Shown piece by piece: positions 22,341 to 31,676 of a DNA stretch of 64,000 nt; the stretch's first letter is position 1, and each line of letters starts with the position of its first letter. A model generated the notes under the pieces. The model was given only the letters and a program-made list of their open reading frames with translations, did not search any database and was not told the DNA's origin. A program made the translations under genes and the position numbers. Source of the DNA: Holophagaceae bacterium (GTDB lineage: Bacteria; Acidobacteriota; Holophagae; Holophagales; Holophagaceae); the NCBI GenBank assembly GCA_016722505.1, contig JADKJH010000008.1:1-64000 (forward strand). Direction: 5' to 3'.

Positions 22341-22421
22341 CCTTCAACCCAGGCCAAGAACCTTGCGGGATTTCCGTCATGCTGGGTGTATCCGTACTTA
22401 ATCCGGCCGGTTGACTTTCAA
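22341..22421 (+). repeat. weak attC-like remnant
   Basis: TTCAACCCAGGCC, TCCGTCATGCTG and ATCCGGCCGGTTGACTTT follow the order of the attC left arm, loop and right arm. Neither outer core is preserved. Rightmost trace of the array that I can see. Confidence 0.5.
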
Positions 22422-22512
22422 CATCAGGGTGCGAATTCTCTCATATGCCATCAGTAGCGTCACGGCATTCATCTCGCAACTGCCATTTAACTTTCATTAT
22501 TGGGGTGTTCCA

Positions 22513-23028
22513 ATGTCCCACCTTAAAATTGTCTCGAAGATGGCGTTGGTTATTGGGATTACGTCTGGCTTGGTGGCTGCTGAACGCTGGAAGGGAGATC
22601 CTCCACGATTCGAGGACTATGCCGCTTCAAACCAGTTTCTGGGGAAAAAGGCAGCCTTGGTTATCTCTAAACAGGACAGGATGTACCGCACTCGTCTGAA
22701 ACGCGGGGCGGAAGGGAATCCGAACTTTGCAGGCCGGTACATTCTGACAATTTGGGGGTGCGGCGCATCTTGTAGAATGGGTGCGGCGATAGACACCAAA
22801 ACGGGCCGCGTCCATTGGTTGCCGGGCACCGTTTGTTGCTGGGATGTTTCAATCGAAGAAGACCCCAAAATAGGTGATCCCATTCTCTTCCGTCAAAACA
22901 GCAAGCTCATCGTGCTCAGCGGGCTTCTCAATGAAACGGGGACGAATGGCAGCCACTATTTCAAGTTTGAAAACGGCGAATTCATTCCGCTGCTGACCGT
23001 TCCTACCCCATTGCCTTCCGTGCCCTGA
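22513..23028 (+). CDS. hypothetical exported protein
   Basis: 171 residues. The N-terminus (MSHLKIVSKMALVIGITSGLVAAE) is a probable signal peptide. The mature part has FAGRYILTIWGCGASCRMGAAIDTKTGRVHWLPG, a pattern seen in a family of secreted bacterial proteins of unknown role with a 'NFAGxY...WGCG..C' core. Cys pairs here probably form disulfides. The upstream in-frame ATG at 22411 lies in an attC-like remnant and is not used. Confidence 0.72.
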   Translation: MSHLKIVSKMALVIGITSGLVAAERWKGDPPRFEDYAASNQFLGKKAALVISKQDRMYRTRLKRGAEGNPNFAGRYILTIWGCGASCRMGAAIDTKTGRVHWLPGTVCCWDVSIEEDPKIGDPILFRQNSKLIVLSGLLNETGTNGSHYFKFENGEFIPLLTVPTPLPSVP

Positions 23029-23090
23029 GCCGATCCTAGGCTCTCAAGGTGCATACTCGAACCACCATAGGAAGACTCAGAAAGTCCCGA

Positions 23091-25139
23091 ATGAAGCCTT
23101 CGAATTCCCCAGCCCCTATATTATTTGTCTCCGACAAATATCGTCCAGACATTGATGGACTGCGCGCGCTGGCCGTGTTGGGTGTCGTTCTCTATCATTC
23201 CGGCCTCAGCCTCATGTCTGGGGGCTACGTCGGCGTGGATGTGTTTTTTGTTATTTCAGGGTATCTGATCACCTCCATCCTGCTGCGGCAGATGGAGGGG
23301 GGAACTTTATCATTGAATGCTTTTTATGTGCGCCGGATCCGTCGTATCGCGCCCGCCTACTTTTTTGTTTTTGCTCTCACTTTAATTGTTGGATATTTTT
23401 GGATGAAGCCATGGGATTTCAAATATTTGGCCAGTAGTTCCAAATATGTCGCGCTATCCATCTCCAATATTGGCTTCAACAGGATGGCGGGAGATTATTT
23501 CGGCAAGTCGGTTGAAGAAATGCCTTTGCTGCACATGTGGTCGCTCGGGGTCGAGGAGCAGTTCTATTTGTTCTTCCCCCTGATCTTTTTCATTGCCAGC
23601 CGCTTCAAATGGAAACGATCATCCCTATTCAAGGGGTTCATCGGCCTGGGAGTGCTGTCCTTGGTTTTGTGCCTCTGGTGGATTCGCACCCGTGTTTCGG
23701 ACTGCTTTTATCTACTCCCATATCGCGCATGGGAACTGACTATCGGAGCGCTTCTCGCGTTTCGCTTGCCCAACTTGGGGAGAGTCCAATCCCACATGGC
23801 CGGGTTGCTAGGCTTGGTGCTGATTGTGGGAGCGATGGTCGGCTATGGGAAAACCACTCTTTTCCCAGGCGCGGCGGCCCTTCTGCCGTGCCTGGGGGCC
23901 GCCTTGGTGATCGTAGCTGGCGCGCAGGAGACAAGTTTTACCCGGCGGATATTTTCGCTAAAACCATTGGTCGCCATCGGCCTAGTCTCCTACTCCATCT
24001 ACCTGGTGCATTGGCCGATGTTGGCCTTTCAGAATTATTTCCAGGCCAACCATCCTTTTGTGGCGTCAAGCGCATCGCGCTTGATGTTGGGCCTGCTCTC
24101 CCTGCCTTTGGGCTACCTGTCTTGGCGTTGGATCGAACAACCTGTCCGTACTGCCAAACTCAAGCCATGGCCTTTGGTGGGGGCCTGGGCCACCCTGAGC
24201 CTGTCGTTTCTGGCTCTGGCCATGGTCTTCGAGAGAACCGGCGGATTCAGCAAAGAATTGCCACCCGAGGCGCTCCGCTTGTTGGCCTATGGCGACCACA
24301 TCAACCCCAATAAGGACGTGGATTTCCAACACCCCGACCCCACCCGTCCCAGGCTCTATGGCGAGGCCAGCAAGCCGCCCAAACTCGTCTTATGGGGAGA
24401 TAGCCATGCCCTGGCGATTGCTGGGGCCATGGGTGAGGCAGCCCAGCAACACGGTCTTTCCTTCCGGTTTTATGGACAAGCCGGGTACTGCCCGCTTGCT
24501 GGCATGTCCAGGTTGGGGGCAAGCACTACCCAAAAAAAATACAACGAGGAGGTGCTGCGCATCCTGGAGTCCGACACCACCGTCGAAAAGGTTGTTCTCG
24601 TCGGGCGCTGGTCCGTGCCGATCAAGGGCCAGACCGGCAAGGGGCTGCCTGATGAGGTCTCTCCATCGCAATCGAACAATGATAAAAATGTGGTCCTTAT
24701 CACCCAGGAAGATGGAACTCCGTTCGCTTCTGCCCAGGCCGCCGAAACGGCTTATGCCGGCTATATCACGAACACCGTGAACCGGCTGCTCCGGGCAGGC
24801 AAGACCGTCTTCCTGGTTTACCCCATCCCAGAGGTGGGCTACCACGTGCCTCAGTCGCTGGCGCAAGAAATCATCAATGGCAGGAATCCCGCCAACCTAG
24901 CCGCACCGGCGCAAGCGGTCTTTTTTGAACGGCAAGCCTTTGTGCTTCATGCGTTTGACGAATTGCCCGAGGATCCGGCCTTGGTGCGCCTAAAACCGCA
25001 CGAAATCCTCATTTCCGGCGGTCGCATCCGGCTCATGGCCAACAATCAGCCCCTCTATGGCGATGACAATCATCTGAGCCAAGAAGGGGCGACCTTGTTG
25101 AATCCTTTGTTTGAAAAAATATTTACTCATGAAAAATAA
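23091..25139 (+). CDS. OafA/YrhL-type acyltransferase with SGNH domain
   Basis: 682 residues. The N-terminal acyltransferase-3 part has YRPDIDGLRALAVLGVVLYH and GGYVGVDVFFVISGYLIT, followed by about ten membrane helices up to residue 390. RIRRIAPAYFF and MWSLGVEEQFYLFFPL are family landmarks. The C-terminal periplasmic SGNH domain starts with LWGDSHALAIAGAM and ends with DDNHLSQEG, carrying the Ser and His of the catalytic triad. Such proteins O-acetylate lipopolysaccharide or other envelope glycans. Intact. First gene of clear chromosomal character after the array tail. Confidence 0.93.
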   Translation: MKPSNSPAPILFVSDKYRPDIDGLRALAVLGVVLYHSGLSLMSGGYVGVDVFFVISGYLITSILLRQMEGGTLSLNAFYVRRIRRIAPAYFFVFALTLIVGYFWMKPWDFKYLASSSKYVALSISNIGFNRMAGDYFGKSVEEMPLLHMWSLGVEEQFYLFFPLIFFIASRFKWKRSSLFKGFIGLGVLSLVLCLWWIRTRVSDCFYLLPYRAWELTIGALLAFRLPNLGRVQSHMAGLLGLVLIVGAMVGYGKTTLFPGAAALLPCLGAALVIVAGAQETSFTRRIFSLKPLVAIGLVSYSIYLVHWPMLAFQNYFQANHPFVASSASRLMLGLLSLPLGYLSWRWIEQPVRTAKLKPWPLVGAWATLSLSFLALAMVFERTGGFSKELPPEALRLLAYGDHINPNKDVDFQHPDPTRPRLYGEASKPPKLVLWGDSHALAIAGAMGEAAQQHGLSFRFYGQAGYCPLAGMSRLGASTTQKKYNEEVLRILESDTTVEKVVLVGRWSVPIKGQTGKGLPDEVSPSQSNNDKNVVLITQEDGTPFASAQAAETAYAGYITNTVNRLLRAGKTVFLVYPIPEVGYHVPQSLAQEIINGRNPANLAAPAQAVFFERQAFVLHAFDELPEDPALVRLKPHEILISGGRIRLMANNQPLYGDDNHLSQEGATLLNPLFEKIFTHEK

Positions 25140-25169
25140 ATAAAAAATCATCACAATCAGGAGGCATCC

Positions 25170-25556
25170 GTGTCTGTTTGCGTCGTCAGGCTTGGAAGCG
25201 CGAGGGGTGCGGGCGAGGGCACTCGGATCGGCACCGTGCGCCGGCCGCCTCGGGGTGTCCCGAAGGCCGACTATGCTTCAAAGAATTGGTATGACGTCTG
25301 GTTTCCAAACCTTGCGCCCAGCGCGGAAACCGTAAAACTTGCCCAAGAAGCGAAGACCCCGGCCGAGTGGGCTATCTTCATAAAAAGGTACCGCGCAGAG
25401 ATGTCCGTGCCAGAAGCGAGCCATACCCTTGAACTGCTTGCGGCCCTTTCGCATCACAGCAATTTTTCCGTGGGGTGCTACTGCGAAGACGAGCTGCGCT
25501 GCCACCGCTCGGTCCTGCGGGACTTGCTCCACGAGAAGGGTGCAAAATTCGATTAG
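25170..25556 (+). CDS. DUF488 family protein
   Basis: 128 residues from a GTG with an AGGAGG site. DYASKNWYDVWFPNLAPS and KRYRAEM are DUF488 landmarks. The end has CYCEDELRCHRSVLRDLL, the conserved Cys-rich C-terminal motif. Members are soluble and of unknown function, and the Cys/His cluster suggests metal binding. It follows the acyltransferase by 30 bases and may be co-transcribed. Confidence 0.85.
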   Translation: MSVCVVRLGSARGAGEGTRIGTVRRPPRGVPKADYASKNWYDVWFPNLAPSAETVKLAQEAKTPAEWAIFIKRYRAEMSVPEASHTLELLAALSHHSNFSVGCYCEDELRCHRSVLRDLLHEKGAKFD

Positions 25557-25622
25557 TGGCAAAATGCTCTTCCTTGCGATCCTGGTAGTGGTTTTAAGGC
25601 TGAGCTAAGGTAGGGTTTTCCT

Positions 25623-26315
25623 ATGCGTGGACTTGACCTTCGGAGAATTTCAGCGATTTTGGTTTTCGCGGCAGGGCTTGGAGCCCAGGTGCCGCTCAAT
25701 GAACTCGCACCGCACCATCGCATCGCCGCCCAGGACATTTTGAACCGCGCGGACTTCACGTTTGAGACCCGGACCGAGCCGAAACGGGTGAAGGTGGCCA
25801 ATGTGGAGCGGCTTTTCGACCGGCCCCGGCTCAGTGCGGCCATGTGGCGCTTTTGCCAGTTCGTGCCCAAATTCAGCGCTTTTGAACTTCCGGACCGGGC
25901 CTTCTACGTGACCGATTTGCATGGGCTTCACGGCACCATGACCCTGGCCCTCAAGCGGCCGGGCTACCGGGTGTACATCGCGGATGGCCGTGTGGAAACA
26001 GGCCGCATGAAGAACCCTTTTCCTGTGGGCGCGAAGATGGTCACGGTCTACCGCTACTGGGACGGCCCCAAGGGATTCGAGAGCCATCTGCAGACTTGGA
26101 CAGCCCTGGACAGCGCGTTGTTGGGCTTCCTGAGCCGCCCTTTCCGGAAATACATCCAGCATCGGCAAGAAGAATTCATCGCCTACATCAATGGCAATAT
26201 CGCCCAAGGCGCTGAATTCGCGGAGATGTCGCCCGAGGAATTCCGCGATCCCATCCGCCGGGAAGGCGACCCGGTGGCGATCCGGCAGTTCAAGGAAGCC
26301 TTCGGAGGGCACTGA
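25623..26315 (+). CDS. hypothetical exported protein
   Basis: 230 residues. A signal peptide ends near GLGAQ. The mature part starts VPLNELAPHHRIAAQDIL and has a beta-rich middle (GTMTLALKRPGYRVYIADGRVETG), then a helical end. No family recognised. Its GC-rich codon use matches the chromosome. The gene stands 67 bases after DUF488 and 52 before carbonic anhydrase. Confidence 0.75.
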   Translation: MRGLDLRRISAILVFAAGLGAQVPLNELAPHHRIAAQDILNRADFTFETRTEPKRVKVANVERLFDRPRLSAAMWRFCQFVPKFSAFELPDRAFYVTDLHGLHGTMTLALKRPGYRVYIADGRVETGRMKNPFPVGAKMVTVYRYWDGPKGFESHLQTWTALDSALLGFLSRPFRKYIQHRQEEFIAYINGNIAQGAEFAEMSPEEFRDPIRREGDPVAIRQFKEAFGGH

Positions 26316-26366
26316 TCCTGGCCAATTCCCCCTTCATTCCAGAACCTCTCATCGTGGGCCCACTCC

Positions 26367-26972
26367 ATGCGCTATCTTCCGCAGCTCCTTTTGAACAACC
26401 GGGCCTGGGCCGAGCGGCAAACCGGCCAGGACCCTGATTTTTTTAAACGGCTCTGTGCGATTCAAAAGCCAGACCACCTTTGGATCGGTTGTGCCGATAG
26501 CCGCGTTCCAGCCAACGAAATTGTCGGACTTCCGCCAGGTGAACTTTTCGTCCACCGCAATGTCGGCAATATTGTCCGCTGGGACGATCAGAACTGCCTG
26601 GCGGTCTTGCAATACGCCGTGGATGTTCTTCAGATCTCACACATCATTGTGTGCGGCCACTATCGCTGTGGTGGAATCCAGGCCGCTTTCGGACCGCCGA
26701 CCACCGATCCCCTGGAGGGATGGATCGCCCACATCCGCACGATCCGGCAGACCCATGCTGGCGAACTCGCCGCGCTCCCAGATGAGGATGCGCGCTGGCA
26801 GCGGCTGTGTGAGCTCAATGTCATGGAGCAGGTGCGTATCCTCCGCGGCCTCCCAACGGTTGTCCAGGCTTGGGAACGTGGCCAGCAGCTTGCGGTCCAT
26901 GGCTGGATCTACGATCTTCGGAACGGCCTGCTCCGCGATCTTGAGGTTAGTATCAATACAGCGCTGCCTTGA
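26367..26972 (+). CDS. can: beta-class carbonic anhydrase
   Basis: 201 residues. The zinc ligands are visible: C42 in GCADSRVPA with the D44-R46 dyad, then H98 and C101 in CGHYRCGG. GELFVHRNVGNIV is the usual substrate-side loop. The enzyme interconverts CO2 and bicarbonate in the cytoplasm. Length is normal for the Can group. No sign of damage. Confidence 0.95.
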   Translation: MRYLPQLLLNNRAWAERQTGQDPDFFKRLCAIQKPDHLWIGCADSRVPANEIVGLPPGELFVHRNVGNIVRWDDQNCLAVLQYAVDVLQISHIIVCGHYRCGGIQAAFGPPTTDPLEGWIAHIRTIRQTHAGELAALPDEDARWQRLCELNVMEQVRILRGLPTVVQAWERGQQLAVHGWIYDLRNGLLRDLEVSINTALP

Positions 26973-27047
26973 GGCTACCTGTAGAGCAGCTTGGGGAAGC
27001 AACATAATTAAGAGAGTTATTTGAACGCTATCCAACAAGGCAAAGCC

Positions 27048-27257
27048 ATGACCCAACCCATCACCAGCAAACAGTTGAGCATCCTGCACTACATTTCCAA
27101 GAATCCGAATGCGGACAAGGCCGTATTGTCCGCTTCCGCGGGGGCCTCAGAAGCTGATCTGGCCTACCTCGTCCAGCACGATCTGATCCGCGAGCGGGAG
27201 GTCGGCTGCTTCCACATTTCGCATTTTGGAGGCATGGTTCTGAGGCGGAGTCTTTGA
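27048..27257 (+). CDS. small winged-helix-like protein
   Basis: 69 residues. ITSKQLSILHYISKNPNADKAVLSASAGASEADLAYLVQHDLIRERE reads as the helix-turn-helix and start of the wing of a MarR/ArsR-like domain, but the rest of the domain is missing. A GGC-rich site precedes the ATG; an earlier TTG at 27021 is possible. It could be a minimal DNA-binding protein. Low certainty about function. Confidence 0.55.
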   Translation: MTQPITSKQLSILHYISKNPNADKAVLSASAGASEADLAYLVQHDLIREREVGCFHISHFGGMVLRRSL

Positions 27258-27299
27258 AATGGGGCGTATCCCGATTCCTCGTCCAATATTGGCGCATGT

Positions 27300-27848
27300 A
27301 TGAAAGTGGCCTTCATAGGGACCCACGGCGTCGGCAAGACCACGCTCTGCTATGAGCTCGCCGCTGCTTTGAAGCGCGATAGCGTGCATGTGGACATCGT
27401 GAAGGAGGTGGCCCGTTTATCGCCTTTGCCCATCAATCAGAAGACGTCCCTGGAGGCCCAGACTTGGATCTTCACGACACAGATGGCCGAGGAAATCCGC
27501 TCCGCCAGCCAGCATGATGTGGTGGTCTGCGACCGCAGCGTGCTGGATAACTACGCTTACATGGTGCTGGCCTTCGGGCGCCAGCTTCCCATCGAGCGGT
27601 TCATGCACCATTGGATGAAAAGCTACGACCTGCTATTCAAAGTCCCCTTTTCCGGCCAGCTTTCCGATGATGGCGTGCGCGACACGGACACCTTTTTCGC
27701 CAAGGCGGTGGATGAGATGGTGGACCGCTTGCTGGCAGAGCGGAATCTTCCGCATGAACGGCTGGACTCCAGCGCCCGCCCCGCTTGGATAGAGCGGGTG
27801 CGCCATGTGGTCATGACCCATCCCAAGGGCCAGAAGCGCTTGATCTAG
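27300..27848 (+). CDS. P-loop nucleotide kinase (AAA_28 / NadR-kinase-like)
   Basis: 182 residues. The Walker A motif GTHGVGKT is at residues 7-14. VVVCDRSVLDNYAYM fits the Walker B and 'DR' lid region of small nucleoside or nicotinamide-riboside kinases. No other domain is present. A phosphoryl-transfer role is likely; the substrate is unknown. Confidence 0.75.
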   Translation: MKVAFIGTHGVGKTTLCYELAAALKRDSVHVDIVKEVARLSPLPINQKTSLEAQTWIFTTQMAEEIRSASQHDVVVCDRSVLDNYAYMVLAFGRQLPIERFMHHWMKSYDLLFKVPFSGQLSDDGVRDTDTFFAKAVDEMVDRLLAERNLPHERLDSSARPAWIERVRHVVMTHPKGQKRLI

Positions 27849-27972
27849 GTAATTTGGCGATTGGCGATTGCCAGCTTTGCCCAAGGGTGGGAGTATCGTT
27901 CCGCTTATCCACCCTTCCAATTATCTAACCCTGATGCTTTGAGCACCGGGCTACCGCACTTAGGAGGATCCC

Positions 27973-28392
27973 ATGCACCTTCCTCAAGTCCATTACCTGG
28001 CCGTGCTCGCGGCGGGCTTTGCCATCTTCTTCCTGGGTGGCTTGTGGTACTCGCCGGTGCTCTTCGCCAAGCGCTGGATGTCGCTCCAAGGCGTCACAGA
28101 GGAGGAGCTCAAGGCGAAGAGCCAGGGTTCCGCGCCAATCCTCTACCTGCAAGCGCTCATCAGCGGCTTGGTGGTTGCCTGGGCCATGGCGGTCATGCTC
28201 AACCATTTCGCGAATCTCACGCTACTGCGGGCCGCGCTTGTGGGTGTGCTGTGCTGGATCGGTTTCGCTGCCTCTACAAGCTATGCCACAGCCATTTTCT
28301 CCCAGAAATCCAAGGGGCTCTGGCTCATTGATTCCGGCTTCAATCTGGTGTCCTTCATCATCGCTGGGATCATTCTCGCGGCCTGGCGTTAG
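27973..28392 (+). CDS. DUF1761 family membrane protein
   Basis: 139 residues with four membrane helices. FLGGLWYSPVLFAKRWMSLQG is the recognisable first-helix motif of DUF1761. GFAASTSYATAIFSQKSKGLWLIDSGFNLVSFIIAGIILAAWR is the conserved end. An AGGAGG site precedes the ATG. Function unknown. Confidence 0.88.
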   Translation: MHLPQVHYLAVLAAGFAIFFLGGLWYSPVLFAKRWMSLQGVTEEELKAKSQGSAPILYLQALISGLVVAWAMAVMLNHFANLTLLRAALVGVLCWIGFAASTSYATAIFSQKSKGLWLIDSGFNLVSFIIAGIILAAWR

Positions 28393-28397
28393 GAACG

Positions 28398-28793
28398 ATG
28401 GCTGACCACCCCAACCAGCCACTCCACCCATGCCCTGCCTGCGGCTACGCGGTGTTTGCGGGGGCCTACGGTTCTCAAGAAGCCTGCCTCGTTTGTGGCT
28501 GGATTGATGACTATTTTCAGCTCACGCACCCTGATTTCATTCTCGGGGCCAATTCGGGCATCTCACTTCGAGAGGCTCAAGCAGCTGTGCCCGGGGCCAA
28601 CCCTGCCGCGGCAAATGTTTCAGGCACATTTTTGAAAGACAGCCGGTGGCGACCGCTTGCTTCAGGGGAGACTCCATGCATCGGGGCAGCTGGGTTGGCC
28701 TCTCCGGTCTGCTACCTGGACATGTCCGAGGCAGAGGCTGCAGAGGATTTCGAACCGTACTGGCTTGGCCCGCCTCTGATTGATGCCAATTGA
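28398..28793 (+). CDS. CPCC-type cysteine-rich protein
   Basis: 131 residues. The N-terminal part HPCPACGYAVF and ACLVCGWIDDYFQLTHPDF matches small 'CPCC' proteins, with two Cys pairs that should bind zinc. GANSGISLREAQAAV is the next conserved segment. It lies 5 bases after DUF1761 and is likely co-transcribed. Role unknown. Confidence 0.78.
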   Translation: MADHPNQPLHPCPACGYAVFAGAYGSQEACLVCGWIDDYFQLTHPDFILGANSGISLREAQAAVPGANPAAANVSGTFLKDSRWRPLASGETPCIGAAGLASPVCYLDMSEAEAAEDFEPYWLGPPLIDAN

Positions 28794-28812
28794 TAGCCTT
28801 GTTTTATAGTGG

Positions 28813-29511
28813 ATGATGCCGACGACGCCCCATCTCGAAAAGCACTTCACAGCCGGAGACGCAGTACGGGATGTCGTCATAGGCATGTCCGACGGCCTGA
28901 CAGTGCCCTTCGCGCTCGCGGCGGGGCTGACGGGCGCCATCTCGCAGACCCATCTCATTGTCACGGCGGGGTTGGCTGAAATCGCCGCGGGATCCATCGC
29001 CATGGGGTTGGGCGGATATCTGGCAGCGCGAAGCGACGCGGAACATTACGCCCACGAGTTGCTGCGGGAGGCCCATGAGATCGTCACGGTGCCCGATACC
29101 GAGGCCCAGGAAGTCAGGGAAATTTTCGAGTCCTACGGAATCACGCCGGAAGAAAGCGCCAGCGTCGAAGCCTCCCTTCGCGAGCGCCCCGACGACTGGG
29201 TGAGGTTCATGATGCGCTTCGAACTGGGGCTTGAAGAGCCAGTGCCCGGGCGGTCCTGGAAGAGCGCGCTGACCATTGCTACGGCCTATATCGCTGGAGG
29301 ATTCATCCCATTGAGCGCCTACTTCATCGCGGGGGATGCTCAAAGCGCGTTAAAACTGTCGGTGGTTGTCACGCTCGTGGCCCTGGCCGTATTTGGAGCC
29401 GTGAAGGGACACTTCACGGGTGTACCGATTTTTCGCAGTGGGCTTCACACCGTGCTCGTGGGGGGTGCCGCTGCAGCGGCAGCCTTCGGCATCGCGCGAT
29501 GGATCGCTTGA
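28813..29511 (+). CDS. VIT1/CCC1-family Fe2+/Mn2+ transporter
   Basis: 232 residues. The N-terminal HFTAGDAVRDVVIGMSDGLTVPFALAAGL and AEIAAGSIAMGLGGYLAARSDAEHY are the helices that carry the metal path in this family. A soluble helical hairpin (about 80-140) has the Glu residues of the cytosolic metal-binding domain (REIFESYGITPEE, FMMRFELGLEEP). Three membrane helices follow. It probably exports or stores iron or manganese. Near rubrerythrin and superoxide dismutase, this suggests a metal/oxidative-stress neighbourhood. Confidence 0.92.
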   Translation: MMPTTPHLEKHFTAGDAVRDVVIGMSDGLTVPFALAAGLTGAISQTHLIVTAGLAEIAAGSIAMGLGGYLAARSDAEHYAHELLREAHEIVTVPDTEAQEVREIFESYGITPEESASVEASLRERPDDWVRFMMRFELGLEEPVPGRSWKSALTIATAYIAGGFIPLSAYFIAGDAQSALKLSVVVTLVALAVFGAVKGHFTGVPIFRSGLHTVLVGGAAAAAAFGIARWIA

Positions 29512-29526
29512 GGGTAGGAATTTTCC

Positions 29527-31060
29527 TCAGGGGGTCCTGTAATCAGCTGGTTTCATGCCCAGCTTTTCCAGCCGGGATATGAGCGTGCTGGGGGCCAGGC
29601 CGGCCAAGGTAGCGGCGCCAGCAGCCCCGGTGATCTTACCTTTGGTGGCTCGCAGCAGGTCCTCGAAGTACCGCCGTTCTTGCTGCTCCCAGCTATGGGG
29701 GCTTTTGGTAAAGTTGCTTAACAAGCATGGTTTCCAGCCGCAGATCACGGCCCGTCGTGAGGATGGCAGAGCGTTCCAGGACATTGAACAGTTCGCGGAC
29801 GTTGCCAGGCCAGGTGTATCGCTCGAGTTGTTTCAGGACCTCCTTGGTGAGCCGTGGCGCAAGGCGCCGGTTTTCTTTTCCGAAGCGCTCCAGAAAACCT
29901 GTCGCAAGAGAGCGGATGTCCTCGGTACGGTCCCGCAAGGGCGGAAGGTGGATGGGAAACACATTGAGCCGGTAGAAAAGATCCTCGCGGAAGGCCCCTT
30001 TTTGGACCATCTCCACGAGGTTGCGATGGGTGGCGGCGATAAGCCGCACATCGACTTTCCGAGGTTTTTCCGAGCCTACAGGATCAATCTCTTTTTCCTG
30101 TAGGACCCGAAGCAGGCGGGGTTGCGATTCCAGGGGCAATTCGCCGATTTCATCAAGGAAGAGCGTGCCTCCGTCCGCCAATTCGAAGCGCCCCTTGCGG
30201 GCGGTGTTGGCTCCCGTGAAGGCCCCGCGCACATGGCCGAAAAGCTCGCTCTCGATGAGGCTTCCGGGTAAAGCACCGCAGTTCACTTTGATGAAGGGAC
30301 GGTCGCGGCGGGGCGAGAGGTGATGGAGGGTTTGGGCCACCTTTTCCTTGCCGGTTCCCGTCTCGCCCGAGAGCAGCACCGCCGTGTGGGTGGGAGCCAC
30401 CTGCTGCAATTGGTCCACCACCACCCGCATGGCGGGGCTGTCAGCCCTCAGAGGCTCGGCCATCACTCCCTTCATGGACTCTGTGCGGAGGAATTCCACC
30501 TCGTCGGCCAGCCGCCGCCGCCCATCCGCAAGCAGCTTGAGATGCTCGGCCTGTTTGAGGGCCAGGGCCAACAAGCTCGCGAAGGTGGAAACATGCCGCT
30601 CTACGCTTTCGGGATATTGGCGGCACACCAGGGCATCCAGAGTCATGAGGCCGAAGACCTCGCCGCTGGCGCGGAGCGGCGCCACAAGGCAACTGTGGCT
30701 GTCAGGGAAATCCAGGATGCCATGGAAAGTGTCCTCCCCTGGATCATCTTCTTCGAAACTCTTGGCGTGGCGGCTTTTCAGGGCCACAAGCAGTCTCGAA
30801 TTCCCGTGAATGGCGATGCGGGAGCCCACAAGGCCAGGCGCCACCATCGGCCCCAGGGCATAGCGCACTTCGAGGAATTCCTTTTCACGCAGAAGCACCG
30901 TGGCGAGGTCGAACGGCACCAACTGCCCAAGGCGCTGAAAAGCACGCTGGACAAGGGCCTCGGGGTCATCCCCCAAGGTGAGAAGGGCTCCGGCTTCCTC
31001 CACGATGCGGGCGCCAGTGAGGGCGGCTTCGAGAGGATCCTTTGGTTTCATCATCGGCAT
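29527..31060 (-). pseudogene. GAF-domain sigma-54 activator, frameshifted before its DNA-binding domain
   Basis: The N-terminal half is a GAF-type sensor (about 40-200). The AAA+ domain has SGETGTGKEKVAQTL (Walker A), ESELFGHVRGAFTGA with the sigma-54-contacting GAFTGA loop, and GGTLFLDEIGELP (Walker B). That frame stops at 29693. The Fis-type helix-turn-helix (ATLAGLAPSTLISRLEKLG) lies in another frame to 29527. Reading the C5 run near 29700 as C4 joins them into one protein of about 510 residues. The layout resembles NorR/FhlA-like activators. The start is set at 31060 because the CGGCATGCCG palindrome and the region toward 31111 look like control DNA. It is divergent from the rubrerythrin operon with its -24/-12 promoter. 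Confidence 0.8.
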
Positions 31061-31105
31061 ATGAACCTCATGGCTATATTCTCGGTATTTCGTGACCAGC
31101 TTCAA

Positions 31106-31115
31106 CGGCATGCCG
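31106..31115. promoter_or_regulatory. candidate activator-binding palindrome
   Basis: CGGCATGCCG is a perfect dyad 66 bases upstream of the -24 element at 31181 and just outside the chosen start of the divergent activator. That is a plausible enhancer position for a sigma-54 activator. Confidence 0.35.
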
Positions 31116-31180
31116 CGAAAAATTTGAAGATGGGGCGAGAATGCCGCCTTTTATCCTGTCTTTTCAATGCTTTTAATCTT

Positions 31181-31196
31181 TGGCACGCTCTTGGCC
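31181..31196 (+). promoter_or_regulatory. sigma-54 (-24/-12) promoter of the rubrerythrin operon
   Basis: TGGCACGCTCTTGGCC fits the TGGCAC-R-N4-TTGCW consensus at the key GG and GC with the required 10-base spacing. It lies 43 bases before the rubrerythrin ATG. Confidence 0.75.
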
Positions 31197-31238
31197 CTAT
31201 GAGTGGATCCCACATTCCGTGGGCACGAAAGGACTTCC

Positions 31239-31676
31239 ATGAGCTTTCCTGGATCAAAGACCCACCACAACCTGAAGGCTGCCTTCGCAGGCGAAAGCCA
31301 AGCCAACCGCCGCTACACCTGGATGGCTGCTGTGGCCGAGAAGGAAGGCCTGCCTGAAGTGGCCGATCTTTTCAAGCACAGCGCTGATGGCGAGACGGGC
31401 CATGCCCTCAAACACTTGATGTTCCTGGCGGAGAAAGCTGGTGATCCTGCTACCGGCTTACCTTTGGGCGATACGAAGACGAACCTGAAATCCGCGGTGG
31501 CAGGCGAGACCTATGAGTACACCGACATGTACCCGGACTTCGCACGGGTCGCCCGGGAGGAGGGTTACACCGAAATCGCCGCCTGGTTCGAGACCCTTGC
31601 CAAAGTGGAACGCTTCCACGCGGGCCGATTCCAGGATGCGCTGGCCAAGTTCGAGCAGGGGGCGGCGGCGCTATGA
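31239..31676 (+). CDS. rubrerythrin (ferritin-like, without rubredoxin domain)
   Basis: 145 residues from the ATG with a GAAAGGA site. The two helix pairs carry di-iron ligands: FAGESQANRRYTWMAAVAEKEG, then ADGETGHALKH, AVAGETYEYTDMYPDFARVAREEGY and LAKVERFHAGRF, each with E-x(n)-E/H patterns. No C-terminal rubredoxin Cys pairs exist, so this is the short type. Rubrerythrins reduce peroxide in anaerobes and microaerophiles. Driven by a sigma-54 promoter and coupled to the next gene by ATGA overlap. Confidence 0.9.
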   Translation: MSFPGSKTHHNLKAAFAGESQANRRYTWMAAVAEKEGLPEVADLFKHSADGETGHALKHLMFLAEKAGDPATGLPLGDTKTNLKSAVAGETYEYTDMYPDFARVAREEGYTEIAAWFETLAKVERFHAGRFQDALAKFEQGAAAL

